From: Sphaerisporangium melleum
GTDB taxonomy: Bacteria; Actinomycetota; Actinomycetes; Streptosporangiales; Streptosporangiaceae
Direction of reading: 5' to 3'
NCBI RefSeq assembly: GCF_014646695.1
Contig: NZ_BMNT01000015.1
Coordinates: 52,997-116,996 of the forward strand
Length of the DNA stretch: 64,000 bases
The translations under genes and the position numbers were made by a program. This document shows, piece by piece, positions 15,842 through 27,020 of the stretch; position 1 is the stretch's first letter; every line of letters begins with the position of its first letter. A model generated the notes under the pieces. It was given only the letters and a program-made list of their open reading frames with translations, was not told the origin of the DNA and searched no databases.

Positions 15842-18148
15842 ATGGGCAAGCTGGAAGGAATGGACCCGAAGCTGGTCCGTGAGTTGCTGGCCGAAGTGGG
15901 TCGCGCCGGCAAGCAGATGCGCGGCGCCGAGGCACGCGTCGCCCAGTTGACCGGCGCCGCCGGGCTGTCGGTCCCCGTGACCTACCGGCCCGCGCAGGTC
16001 GCGGACGCCGCCGAGACCCTGGTCCGGGACGTCGGCACCCGGCTCGCACTGCTGGAGAAGAAGGAGAAGCAGAAGGAGCCGGCGACCGGTCCCAAGAGCA
16101 TGGACAAGACCGCGCCCGACAAGCAGGACTCCACGCCCCAGCACGACAAGTCCGACAAGGACGGCACCGCCAAGGGCGACAAGAACGACAAGGGTGACTC
16201 GCCGAAGGGGAACGCCGACAAGGACGAGTCCCCCAAGAACGACAAGAGCGACACTCCAAAGGGCGACAAGAACGACAAGGGCGAGAAGCATGACGCCCCC
16301 AAGGCCGACAAGGACGACTCGCCCAAGAACGACAAGGATCACAAGAACGACGCCTCGCAGGGCGACAAGGGCGAGAAGGACCACGCGTCGAAGGACAAGG
16401 GCGGCAAGGACGACGCGCCGAAGGGCGACAAGGGCGACAAGACGCACAAGGTCGAGTCCCATCTCGACAAGTGGGAGTCCCAGGACCACCCGCCCCCCAA
16501 GACGGACAAGCCTGACGGGCACGAGGCTCCGCGAGCCGAGCGGCCGGACGGCCACGAGGCGCCGAAGGCCGAGAAGCCCGACAAGCCGGACGCTCCGCAT
16601 GGCGACAAGCCGGACGCTCCGCAGGGGGATAAGCCGGATAAGCCCGATAAGCCCGACAGGCATCCGGCGCCCAAGCATGATGCCCCCGATCCCGCTCCCA
16701 AGGCGGAGAAGCCCGACGCGGCACCCCGAGGGGAGCCTGGGCCCCAGAGCGGCGAGCCGCAGTACGTTTCTCCGCTCGGGGAGGACCCACAGTCGGCCCC
16801 GCACGGCCGGCTGGACATGCCGGATCAGCAGCCGGACGTGCAACCCCAGGATCAGCGGCCGGACACGCAGGACCCGCCGTCGCAGGGTCCGGATCAGCAA
16901 GTTCCTGATCAGCCGTCCGATCCCCAGGGGCAGCAGCCGCAGGGGCCCGACCAGCAGAGCGATCCGCGGGGTCCGGATCAGCAGCAGGTTCCTGAGCAGC
17001 GGTCCGATCCGCAGGGGCAGCAGCCGCAGGCACCTGATCAGCAGGCCGATCCGCAGGGGCAGGACCAGTGGCGGTCGCCTGATCAGGAGCGTACGGACGT
17101 GCAGGAGGGGCGGCCGCAGGCGCCCGACCAGCAGGTCGACCAGCAGGGTCAGGATCAGCGGCCTGATGGGCAGGATCCGCGGTCGCAGGGTCCGGATCAG
17201 CAGCAGGTTCCTGAGCAGCGGTCCGACCCGCAGGGGCAGCAGCCGCAGGCGTCCGATCAGCAGGCCGATCCGCAGGGACAGGGGCCCGAGCAGCGGTCTG
17301 ATTCGCAGGGGCAGCAGGCGCCTGATCAGCGGCTCGACACTCCCAAGGCGGACAACTCACACGACATCGACACCTCGCAGGAGCGCACGCGGGTGATCGA
17401 TGTCGACGGGGTCCGGGTGGTCGAGGTGACCATGAAGCCACCGAGCACCCAGCACCTGCAGTGGCTGATGCAGCACATGGACAAGATCCAGCCCATGGAG
17501 CAGCCGGTGGTGGTGCCGCACGGTGCCGAGGGGGGGCACCCCAAGCCGGACGGCCCGGTCGGCTACATCCAGCCGGGCGACCCGTCCGGATCGGCACACC
17601 CGTCGGCTCCGCAGGCCCCTGATTCGCCCGGCGCGGCAGCCGATCCCGGCGCCGCCGCCTCCACCGGGGCCGGCACCTCCTCGTCCTCCGGCTCCGGCGC
17701 AGGGCCCAACGGCGCCGCCGGGCCCACCGGCGCCGTTGGGCCCACCGGGGGCGACGCGTCTGGAGATCCTGGCGGGTCGTCCGCAGGTGGCTCCCCCCCA
17801 TCCGGCGGGCCGGATTCCGGATGGCCGCGCGACCCCGCCGCCGATCCCCGTGGTTGGCCCGGTGAGCAGGCGCTGCAGGCCCCCCAGGGCGACGTACAGG
17901 AGGTCGGGCCGGTCCACACGGGTCTGTACTCCCACGGGGGCGGTGACGCCGGGCACGACCGTTTCAGCGGCGATGGCGGGCACCTGATGTCCGGAGCGGA
18001 GCCCCGCATCTTCGACGCGCACCACGGCCCCGGCGGTGGCGCGCACTCCGACCCCGCCGGTGGGCGAGATTCGTCCGCCGATGGCGTGCCGGACCGCACG
18101 TCCGGCCCGTCACCCCAGGCCGGTTCCGCCTCGCCGTCCGGTTCGTGA
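15842..18148 (+). CDS. Large repeat-rich protein with helical N-terminus
   Basis: A 768-residue protein of unknown function. Residues 1-75 form two probable amphipathic helices (MGKLEGMDPKLVRELLAEVG, later VADAAETLVRDVGTRLALLE), reminiscent of a WXG100/ESX-type helical hairpin but without a clear WxG. Residues ~76-340 are Lys/Asp/Gly-rich (KGDKNDKGDS blocks). Residues ~320-510 are a Pro/Gln/Asp repeat (PDQQADPQGQ). Residues ~518-570 are a non-repetitive segment with VIDVDGVRVVEVTMKPPS. The rest is Gly/Pro/Ser- and His-rich. There is no signal peptide or membrane helix. GGGAG precedes the ATG. Its stop abuts the next gene's ribosome binding site, so the two are probably one operon. Confidence 0.75.
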   Translation: MGKLEGMDPKLVRELLAEVGRAGKQMRGAEARVAQLTGAAGLSVPVTYRPAQVADAAETLVRDVGTRLALLEKKEKQKEPATGPKSMDKTAPDKQDSTPQHDKSDKDGTAKGDKNDKGDSPKGNADKDESPKNDKSDTPKGDKNDKGEKHDAPKADKDDSPKNDKDHKNDASQGDKGEKDHASKDKGGKDDAPKGDKGDKTHKVESHLDKWESQDHPPPKTDKPDGHEAPRAERPDGHEAPKAEKPDKPDAPHGDKPDAPQGDKPDKPDKPDRHPAPKHDAPDPAPKAEKPDAAPRGEPGPQSGEPQYVSPLGEDPQSAPHGRLDMPDQQPDVQPQDQRPDTQDPPSQGPDQQVPDQPSDPQGQQPQGPDQQSDPRGPDQQQVPEQRSDPQGQQPQAPDQQADPQGQDQWRSPDQERTDVQEGRPQAPDQQVDQQGQDQRPDGQDPRSQGPDQQQVPEQRSDPQGQQPQASDQQADPQGQGPEQRSDSQGQQAPDQRLDTPKADNSHDIDTSQERTRVIDVDGVRVVEVTMKPPSTQHLQWLMQHMDKIQPMEQPVVVPHGAEGGHPKPDGPVGYIQPGDPSGSAHPSAPQAPDSPGAAADPGAAASTGAGTSSSSGSGAGPNGAAGPTGAVGPTGGDASGDPGGSSAGGSPPSGGPDSGWPRDPAADPRGWPGEQALQAPQGDVQEVGPVHTGLYSHGGGDAGHDRFSGDGGHLMSGAEPRIFDAHHGPGGGAHSDPAGGRDSSADGVPDRTSGPSPQAGSASPSGS
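16970..17282 (+). repeat. ~94-bp direct duplication inside repeat-rich gene
   Basis: The segment 16970-17063 recurs at 17189-17282 with only a few mismatches, 219 bp apart. It sits in a field of shorter related units encoding PDQQ and DPQGQ blocks. The near identity points to a recent internal duplication. Confidence 0.85.
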
Positions 18149-18162
18149 AGGAGCCTTCCGAG

Positions 18163-18543
18163 ATGTACGCCGACCCCCCGGCTCCGAAGCCGCTCCAGCC
18201 CGGCGAGACGCCGCCGGCGTCATCGGCCGACCCGTTCAGCCCGGACGGTCAGGCCACGAGCTGGCGGTTCAACCCCGAGTACCAGAAGCTGGTCGACCTG
18301 TGGCAGCAGGTGCTACCGCTGCTCGAATCGCTCACCACGTCCGTGGACAAGCCGCTGCAGATGGCGCGGAGCCGGGACGTCTGGGACGCGCCGGTGGCGG
18401 AGCGCTACGTGCAGGACATGGGCGAGTGGCGCAACCGGCTCGGGATGTACCGGCAGGCCGTGCTGACGGCCATCAGCGACCAGGCCGCCGACACTCCCCG
18501 GTGGATCCCGGTGGCCGCCGGCGCCCCGCACGCCTACAGCTGA
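18163..18543 (+). CDS. Small WXG100-like helical protein
   Basis: A 126-residue protein of unknown function. After a Pro-rich N-terminal tail (1-35) comes a helical pair: FNPEYQKLVDLWQQVLPLLE, then a turn with DVWDAPVAERYVQDM and a second helix EWRNRLGMYRQAVLTAI. The spacing of helix, W-containing turn and helix resembles WXG100 type VII secretion substrates, though W-x-G itself is replaced by W-D-A. The ATG at 18163 follows GAAGGAG, which overlaps the stop of the preceding gene; a GTG at 18145 is a weaker option. No ESX ATPase or membrane component lies in the window. Confidence 0.65.
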   Translation: MYADPPAPKPLQPGETPPASSADPFSPDGQATSWRFNPEYQKLVDLWQQVLPLLESLTTSVDKPLQMARSRDVWDAPVAERYVQDMGEWRNRLGMYRQAVLTAISDQAADTPRWIPVAAGAPHAYS

Positions 18544-18663
18544 CCGCTGCCGGCCGCTTCCGAACCTTCAGAGGGCACCACCGCGGGCCGCTCGTCACCT
18601 CACGGCGGTCCCGGCTCCGTCGGTCGCGCGTGGCCTGATGATCTTCGCGGCGCCGCCGGGCGG

Positions 18664-18969
18664 TCAGTCGTGTGCGGGGTGGGCGTTCTGGCCGGTCAGG
18701 CCGGGGGCGTCCTGCTGGGCGAAGGTGATCACGATGTCCCTGCCGTTGGCGTAACTGACCACGGGCCGCTGGAGCAGGTCGCCCACCCTGCGGGCGACCG
18801 CCTGGAACAGGTCCACCATCTCGGGAGTCTCGGCGGTCACCCGGAACCGCCCCTTCTCCAGGAGCATCTGTGCGACGAGCGGAGTGAAGTTCGCCTCGCC
18901 GCGCGTCCGCTCCTCCGCTGTGAGAGGGGTACGCCGCAGAGCGGGCTGCGTGCCGAGAGGGTGGGCCAT
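18664..18969 (-). CDS. Small conserved-looking protein of unknown function
   Basis: A 101-residue protein with no recognised domain. It has a basic/polar N-terminus (MAHPLGTQPALRRTPL), a helix TAEERTRGEANFTPLVAQML, a strand GRFRVTAETPEMVDLFQAVARR and a strand VVSYANGRDIVITF. The composition and length suggest a compact alpha/beta cytosolic protein. The ATG at 18969 follows AAGGAG with good spacing; longer readings upstream have no support. It converges on the WXG100-like gene and is divergent from the hydroxymethyltransferase gene. Confidence 0.6.
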   Translation of the reverse strand: MAHPLGTQPALRRTPLTAEERTRGEANFTPLVAQMLLEKGRFRVTAETPEMVDLFQAVARRVGDLLQRPVVSYANGRDIVITFAQQDAPGLTGQNAHPAHD

Positions 18970-19128
18970 CGCTGATCTCCTTGTGGTCGCCGTCCGCCCA
19001 GCATGCCACGCGCGCCGCACTGCGGAAGCGAGCCCTGTCGCATGTCGGGAAATCGCCATGACGACGTGAGCGCACCGGCTCTCCGCGGGATGGGACCAGC
19101 GGGCAGGTAGGGCGGGCGGGGCCGGGCT

Positions 19129-19134
19129 TAGAGT
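19129..19134 (+). promoter_or_regulatory. Possible -10 box of glyA
   Basis: TAGAGT matches the TANNNT pattern and lies 63 nt upstream of the glyA ATG. No convincing -35 is present. Confidence 0.25.
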
Positions 19135-19197
19135 GAGGAGATCGGTGTACCTGCCACATGCCGTCCGTTCCGCGGAAGGAAAGGTGGTGAGCCGGCC

Positions 19198-20577
19198 ATG
19201 CGGGGATCCCGGCGCGACCACGAACAGCCGGAGCGGCCGCGCGGCTTCGATCGGCGAGCGGTCACCGGGGAGCCCGGTTCCGCCGGTGACCCTCCGGGCG
19301 ACCCGCGTGCCCCGAGGCCCTGCGATGACTTCTACGGGCCCGACTTCGGGATGTTGCGGCGGGAGGATCCCGAGGTCGCGCAGGTGCTGCTCGACGAGGT
19401 GGAACGCCTGCGCGGCGGCCTGCAGCTCGTCGCGAGCGAGAACCTCGCCTCGCCCGCGGTGATCGCGGCGCTCGGTTCCACGCTCACCAACAAGTACGCC
19501 GAGGGCTACCCCGGCAGGCGGTACTACGGCGGCTGCGAGGTCGTGGACCGCGCCGAGCGGCTGGCGATCGACCGGGCCGAAGCGCTGTTCGGCGCCGATC
19601 ACGTCAACGTGCAGCCGCATTCGGGCGCCTCGGCCAACCTCGCCGCGTACGCGGCGCTGCTGCGGCCGGGGGACACGGTGCTGGCGATGGCGCTGGCGCA
19701 CGGGGGTCACCTGACGCACGGCTCCCCGGTCAACTTCTCCGGGCGCTGGTTCGATGTCGTGGCGTACGGGGTGCGGCGGGACACCGAGACCATCGACTAC
19801 GACGAGGTGCGCGACCTGGCCCTGCGGCACCGGCCCAAGATGATCATCTGCGGGGCGGCGGCGTACCCGCGGCTGATCGACCACGCCGTGTTCCGCTGCG
19901 TCGCCGACGAGGTGGGCGCGTGGCTGCTGGTGGACGCCGCGCACACGATCGGGCTGGTCGCCGGGGGTGCGGTCCCCTCACCGGTGCCGTACGCCGACGT
20001 GGTCACCTTCACCACCCACAAGACGCTGCGCGGCCCGCGCGGTGGAGGCATCTTGTGCACCGGCGAGCTGGCGGCGCGCATCGACCGGGCCGTTTTCCCG
20101 TTCACGCAGTCCGGCCCGCTGATGCACGCGGTCGCGGCGAAGGCCGTCGCGTTCGGCGAGGCGTCACGGCCGGAGTTCCGTGCGTACGCCGAGCAGGTGG
20201 TGGTGAACTCCCGGGCGCTGACCGGCGCGCTGGCCGCCCAGGGCATGCGCCCGGTGTCCGGCGGGACCGACACCCACCTGGCGCTCATCGATCTGCGCGG
20301 GCTCGGGGTGACGGGCGCGCAGGCCGAGCGGCGCTGCGCGGAGGCCGGCATCATCCTCAACCGCAACGCCATTCCCTACGATCCGGAGCCGCCGACGACG
20401 ACCTCGGGCATCCGGGTCGGCACCCCGTGCGTGACCACCCAGGGCATGGGTGTGGACGAGATGGAGGAGATCGCGTCGCTGGTGGCGCGGGCCGTGTGCC
20501 GTACTGGTGCGATAACGTCGGTGGCCGAGCGGGTGACTCGCCTCACACGCGGTCATCCGGCGTATCCACGTGGTTAA
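19198..20577 (+). CDS. glyA: Serine hydroxymethyltransferase
   Basis: A 459-residue PLP enzyme that interconverts serine and glycine with tetrahydrofolate. Core motifs are present: [44 protein letters not shown] and the PLP-lysine motif [12 protein letters not shown]. The aspartate/histidine motif reads [13 protein letters not shown] instead of the usual VDMAHIAGLVAAG, keeping D and H. The first ~40 residues are an Arg/Pro/Glu-rich extension not found in typical GlyA. Many actinomycetes have a second copy elsewhere, and this wecA-linked copy could be the more specialised one. The start at 19198 has only a moderate ribosome binding site; a shorter form is possible. Confidence 0.92.
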   Translation: MRGSRRDHEQPERPRGFDRRAVTGEPGSAGDPPGDPRAPRPCDDFYGPDFGMLRREDPEVAQVLLDEVERLRGGLQLVASENLASPAVIAALGSTLTNKYAEGYPGRRYYGGCEVVDRAERLAIDRAEALFGADHVNVQPHSGASANLAAYAALLRPGDTVLAMALAHGGHLTHGSPVNFSGRWFDVVAYGVRRDTETIDYDEVRDLALRHRPKMIICGAAAYPRLIDHAVFRCVADEVGAWLLVDAAHTIGLVAGGAVPSPVPYADVVTFTTHKTLRGPRGGGILCTGELAARIDRAVFPFTQSGPLMHAVAAKAVAFGEASRPEFRAYAEQVVVNSRALTGALAAQGMRPVSGGTDTHLALIDLRGLGVTGAQAERRCAEAGIILNRNAIPYDPEPPTTTSGIRVGTPCVTTQGMGVDEMEEIASLVARAVCRTGAITSVAERVTRLTRGHPAYPRG

Positions 20578-20597
20578 TGTGCAGTACTGTGCAATTT

Positions 20598-20617
20598 TTC
20601 GGTCACATTTGACCGAA
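20598..20617. promoter_or_regulatory. Perfect inverted repeat upstream of wecA
   Basis: Arms TTCGGTCA and TGACCGAA are separated by CATT. It ends 20 nt before the wecA GTG and follows the glyA stop by 20 nt. TACTGT at 20585-20590 just upstream could be a -10 box. The position suits an operator, or a hairpin at the 5' end of the wecA message. No T-run follows, so a plain terminator is less likely. Confidence 0.45.
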
Positions 20618-20637
20618 CAATCCGGGAAACTGGGGTC

Positions 20638-21921
20638 GTGCGCGAATACCTCCTCATGGCGTCGGTGGCGGCGGTGGTCACCTATCTCCTGGTCCCCCTG
20701 GTCAGGGTCTTCGCCCTCCGCATCGGGGCCGCGCCGGAGATCCGCGAGAGAGACGTGCACACCGTGCGCACCCCGCGGCTCGGTGGGCTGGCGATGTACG
20801 CCGGCATGCTCGCGGGGCTCTTCGTGGCCAGCAGGCTGGACCACATCGGGCCCAAGCTCGCCGACCCCCGCATGGGCGACGGCCACACGGTGATCGCCCT
20901 GGCCCTGGCGGGCGGCATCATCGTGCTCGTCGGCTTCCTGGACGACTGGTGGGGGATGGACGCCTTCGTCAAGCTGGGCGGCCAGATCGCGGCGGCCGGG
21001 CTGCTGGTGGTGTTCAAGCTGACCCTGCTGTGGATCCCGCTGCCCAACGGCGGGACGGTCAGCCTGGACAACACGCTGACCACGATCATCACCATTCTCG
21101 TCGTCGTCGTGGCGATCAACGCCGTGAACTTCGTGGACGGCCTGGACGGCCTGGCGGCGGGCATCGTCTGCATCGCCGCCATGGCGACCTTCGCCTGGAC
21201 GGTCGCGCTGACCGACAGCCTCGACCAGGGCCGGCTGAGCGTCACGGCCGCGATCACCGCGATCCTGATCGGGATGTGCCTGGGCTTCCTGCCGCACAAC
21301 TTCCATCCCGCGAAGATCTTCATGGGCGACACCGGCGCCATGCTGATCGGCCTGGTGCTGGCGACCTCGGTGGTCACGGTGACCGGCACCGTGGACTACA
21401 ACGGGGCGGCCGGCGACATCAACCGCTTCCCGGTCGTCCTGCCCATCCTGCTCCCGCTGGCGGTGATGGTGCTCCCGCTGGCGGACCTGATCATGGCGGT
21501 CGTGCGGCGCACCTCCTACGGCAAGTCGCCGTTCGCGCCCGACCGCGGCCACCTGCACCACCGGCTGCTGCAGATCGGCCACTCGCATCGCCGCACCGTC
21601 CTGATCATGTACGCGTGGACGTTCCTGTTCGCCGCGACCGTGGTCGGCCTGTCGGTCGGCGGCGTGCCGCTGATCGTCTTCCCGGTGGTCGTGCTGCTGG
21701 CCCTCGCGGTGCTGGTCATGATGAGCCTGCCGATGTGGCGCTCGGGCCGCGGGACACGCGGCTCCGGCGGTGCGGGCGGCCACGCCGTCCCCCGGGGGCC
21801 CGTGGGCGGCGGCGGTACGGGTGCTGCGGCGGCCACGCCGGCGACCGCCGAGGCCGCGGGGGAGCAGGGCGTCGCCGGTTCGGCCCCGGCCTCGCGCGCC
21901 GCCGCCGGCACGGGCGGCTGA
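20638..21921 (+). CDS. wecA: Undecaprenyl-phosphate sugar-1-phosphate transferase (WecA/TagO type)
   Basis: A 427-residue integral membrane enzyme of the MraY/WecA superfamily. It transfers a HexNAc-1-phosphate, probably GlcNAc-1-P, from UDP-sugar to undecaprenyl (decaprenyl) phosphate, starting wall polymer synthesis. About 11 transmembrane helices are visible. Signature sites are FLDDWWGMDA, NAVNFVDGLDGLAAG, KIFMGDTGAM and DRGHLHHRLL. The last ~75 residues are a Gly/Ala-rich cytosolic tail. The start is GTG at 20638. It sits between glyA and the ATP synthase operon, as in other actinomycetes. The exact sugar substrate is inferred from the family. Confidence 0.93.
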   Translation: MREYLLMASVAAVVTYLLVPLVRVFALRIGAAPEIRERDVHTVRTPRLGGLAMYAGMLAGLFVASRLDHIGPKLADPRMGDGHTVIALALAGGIIVLVGFLDDWWGMDAFVKLGGQIAAAGLLVVFKLTLLWIPLPNGGTVSLDNTLTTIITILVVVVAINAVNFVDGLDGLAAGIVCIAAMATFAWTVALTDSLDQGRLSVTAAITAILIGMCLGFLPHNFHPAKIFMGDTGAMLIGLVLATSVVTVTGTVDYNGAAGDINRFPVVLPILLPLAVMVLPLADLIMAVVRRTSYGKSPFAPDRGHLHHRLLQIGHSHRRTVLIMYAWTFLFAATVVGLSVGGVPLIVFPVVVLLALAVLVMMSLPMWRSGRGTRGSGGAGGHAVPRGPVGGGGTGAAAATPATAEAAGEQGVAGSAPASRAAAGTGG

Positions 21922-22038
21922 CCCGCGGGGCGCCGACCAGGCGTGGCCGCACCGGCTCGCCGCCGGTCGTTCATCCGCACGAAATAGCAGGTAAAGGCAG
22001 CACTCCCGGAGCTTGTGATATCTTTCACTAGCAGTGGC

Positions 22039-22054
22039 CCCGGCAAGGGCCGGG
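22039..22054 (+). terminator. Hairpin upstream of atpI
   Basis: Stem CCCGGC/GCCGGG with loop AAGG. It lies between wecA and atpI, ~118 nt after the wecA stop and ~60 nt before the atpI start. It could end wecA transcription or belong to the atp leader. Confidence 0.35.
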
Positions 22055-22114
22055 CAACGTTCGCCTTGTAAGGTAGCAATCGCTCGCTTGACAACTGATG
22101 CTCTGGAGCAGCCG

Positions 22115-22543
22115 ATGCAGGACAACGATCTCCGAATACTGAGAGCGGCCGCGATCCCGACCGCCCTGCTCGGCCTGATCGCTGTCGTCGCCGCCGCGCT
22201 CATCGCCGGCTCCAAGGGAGCGCTCGGCGCCGGCATCGGCGCCCTGGTCGTCGGCGTCTTCTTCACCATCGGCATGGTCGCCGTGGCCTACGCGGCGCGC
22301 ATCTCGCCGACGATCATGATGGCCGCCGCCATGGGCACCTACCTCGTCAAGATCCTCCTGCTCGCGGTGCTGCTCGAACGCTTCTCGGACGCCACCGTCT
22401 GGGACTCCCAGTCGTTCAGCCTGACCGTCATCGCCTGCACGATCTGCTGGACGATCGGCGAAGCGCGCGGTTTCCTGCGCCTTCGCATGCTCTACGTCGA
22501 TCCCGAGGTCAAAGTTCCCGGCCACGTCGAGGAGAAGAGGTGA
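22115..22543 (+). CDS. atpI: ATP synthase protein I-like membrane protein
   Basis: A 142-residue membrane protein with four hydrophobic helices, encoded first in the atp operon. AtpI-type proteins help assemble the c-ring or move Mg2+; the family is only loosely conserved. The ATG at 22115 follows CTGGAG and gives MQDNDLRILRAAAIPTALLG; 27 extra residues from a start at 22034 look non-native. The position directly before atpB supports the call. Confidence 0.85.
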   Translation: MQDNDLRILRAAAIPTALLGLIAVVAAALIAGSKGALGAGIGALVVGVFFTIGMVAVAYAARISPTIMMAAAMGTYLVKILLLAVLLERFSDATVWDSQSFSLTVIACTICWTIGEARGFLRLRMLYVDPEVKVPGHVEEKR

Positions 22544-22650
22544 GCCGTCATGCTCCGCCCGGCCGCTTCCCTTACACTCTCATCGGCAGACGAGGTGCGA
22601 CCGGTCGCCGTCCGGCTCGGGGGACGAAGATCTCCGAAGGCTGGCACGAT

Positions 22651-22680
22651 ATGACTAGTCACAGCCGCGCCTGCTATTGT
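22651..22680 (+). promoter_or_regulatory. Candidate internal promoter upstream of atpB
   Basis: ATGACT (22651-22656) and TATTGT (22675-22680) are separated by 18 nt, in the 289-bp gap between atpI and atpB. Transcription would start near 22687. It could drive the ATP synthase genes independently of atpI. Confidence 0.3.
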
Positions 22681-22832
22681 CGCGTGCGCGGTAAACAAGG
22701 TTGGGGAACTTCTGTCGGAGCCATCGAGCCCTGGCCTCCTCGCCCTCTTTCGACTTCTCATCCGGCCCGCCCGTCCGTGGCGAGGCCATTGGATGGCCAC
22801 TTGACCGATCAACACGACGAAGGGAACGACGA

Positions 22833-23946
<1,114 letters not shown>

Positions 23947-23978
23947 CGTTCGACCGGCTCTGAAGGAGGGCGGCAATC

Positions 23979-24518
23979 ATGTACGCACTAGCGGCAGAGG
24001 AAGCGGCGAACCCGCTCCTTCCCCACCCGGCCGAGCTGGTCATCGGTGGCCTGTCGTTCCTGGTCGTTCTGTTCTTCGTCGGCCGCCTCCTTGTGCCCCG
24101 CATCCAGAAGACCCTGGAGATGCGGACCGAGGCCATCGAGGGCGGTCTCAAGAAGGCGGAGGAGGCCCAGGCAGAAGCCCAGCGCACGCTGGAGGACTAC
24201 CGGGCCAAGCTCGCCGAGGCCCGGCACGAGGCCGCCCGCATGCGCGAGGAGGCCCGCGAGCAGGCCGCGCAGATCAAGGCCGAGCTGCGCGAGGAGGCCC
24301 AGGCCGAGGCCCGGCGCCTCATCGAGGCGGCGCACGCCCAGATCGAGGCCGACCGCCAGCAGGCGTTCACGCAGCTGCGCGCCGAGCTCGGCCGGCTGTC
24401 CATCGAGCTGGCGAGCCGCATCGTCGGCGAGTCGCTCGAGGACCAGGCCCGGCAGACCGGCGTCGTCGACCGCTTCCTCGACGAGCTGGAGTCCGCCGGC
24501 GAGGCGGCGGTGCGCTGA
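23979..24518 (+). CDS. atpF: F0F1 ATP synthase subunit b
   Basis: A 179-residue peripheral stalk subunit. One N-terminal transmembrane helix (ELVIGGLSFLVVLFFVGRLL) is followed by a long charged coiled coil rich in Ala, Glu and Arg. The ATG follows GAAGGAGGG. Its stop overlaps the start of atpH by one base (TGATG), implying coupled translation. Confidence 0.96.
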   Translation: MYALAAEEAANPLLPHPAELVIGGLSFLVVLFFVGRLLVPRIQKTLEMRTEAIEGGLKKAEEAQAEAQRTLEDYRAKLAEARHEAARMREEAREQAAQIKAELREEAQAEARRLIEAAHAQIEADRQQAFTQLRAELGRLSIELASRIVGESLEDQARQTGVVDRFLDELESAGEAAVR

Positions 24519-25327
24519 TGAGGGGCCTGAGCCGCAGCTCGTTCGCCGAGGTGGAGGAGCGCTTCAACGCGGCGGCCGGCGCGGCCGACCTCGGCCGGCT
24601 GGCCGACGACCTGGACGCCGTCGCCGTCCTGCTCGACAACGAGCACGGGCTGCGCCGCAACCTCGCCGACCCGGCCCGCCCGGCCGAGCAGAAGGCGGAC
24701 GTCGTGCGCATCCTGCTGACCGGCAAGGTCGGCGAAGCCGCTCTGGAGACGGTCGTCGCGGCCGTCTCCGTCAAGTGGTCGAGGCCGGCCGACCTGGCCG
24801 ACGCGCTGGAAAGGCTCAGCGTCGTCGCCTCGGCGGCCGAGGCCGAGTCGGCCGGCAGGCTCGACGACGTGGAGGACGAGCTCTTCCGCTTCGGCCGCAT
24901 CGTCGAGGCCAACCCCTCGCTGCGCATGGCGGTCGTCGACCCCGCCGTCCCCGCGGACGCCAAGCGGGGGCTGCTCGACGACCTGCTGCGCGACAGGGTG
25001 GCGGCCACGTCGCTGCGCCTGATCACGCAGCTCGCGCTGTACCCGCGAGGGCGTAGTTTGGAACGTGGGCTGGAGGAGTACGGCCGGCTCGTGGCGGAGC
25101 AGCGGCAGCAGCTCGTCGCCGTGGTGCGCAGCGCGGTTCCGCTGAGCGAGGAGCAGAGACAGCGCCTCGCCGCCTGGTTGCGCGCCACCTACGGGCGCGA
25201 TGTCCACCTCAACACCGAGGTGGACCCGCGAGTGCTCGGTGGGTTCTCGGTCCGGCTCGGCGACGAGCTGATCGACACCACCATCGCAGGACGTATTGAA
25301 GAAGTCCGCCGCCGGTTGGCCGGCTAG
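24518..25327 (+). CDS. atpH: F0F1 ATP synthase subunit delta
   Basis: A 269-residue stalk subunit joining subunit b to the F1 head. It is longer than the ~180 residues of many bacteria, as in other actinomycetes. The C-terminal family signature is DVHLNTEVDPRVLGGFSVRLGDELIDTTI (split here at its two halves by function: strand then helix). The start ATG overlaps the atpF stop. Confidence 0.94.
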   Translation: MRGLSRSSFAEVEERFNAAAGAADLGRLADDLDAVAVLLDNEHGLRRNLADPARPAEQKADVVRILLTGKVGEAALETVVAAVSVKWSRPADLADALERLSVVASAAEAESAGRLDDVEDELFRFGRIVEANPSLRMAVVDPAVPADAKRGLLDDLLRDRVAATSLRLITQLALYPRGRSLERGLEEYGRLVAEQRQQLVAVVRSAVPLSEEQRQRLAAWLRATYGRDVHLNTEVDPRVLGGFSVRLGDELIDTTIAGRIEEVRRRLAG

Positions 25328-25367
25328 GAGTGTCAGGGCGGCCGATGATTAGGGAGACTGAAGAGAG

Positions 25368-27017
<1,650 letters not shown>

Positions 27018-27020
27018 TCC

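Noticed and set aside
22088..22093. A perfect -35 (TTGACA) upstream of atpI
   Set aside because: No -10-like hexamer at 16-19 nt; the right position is inside the start region.
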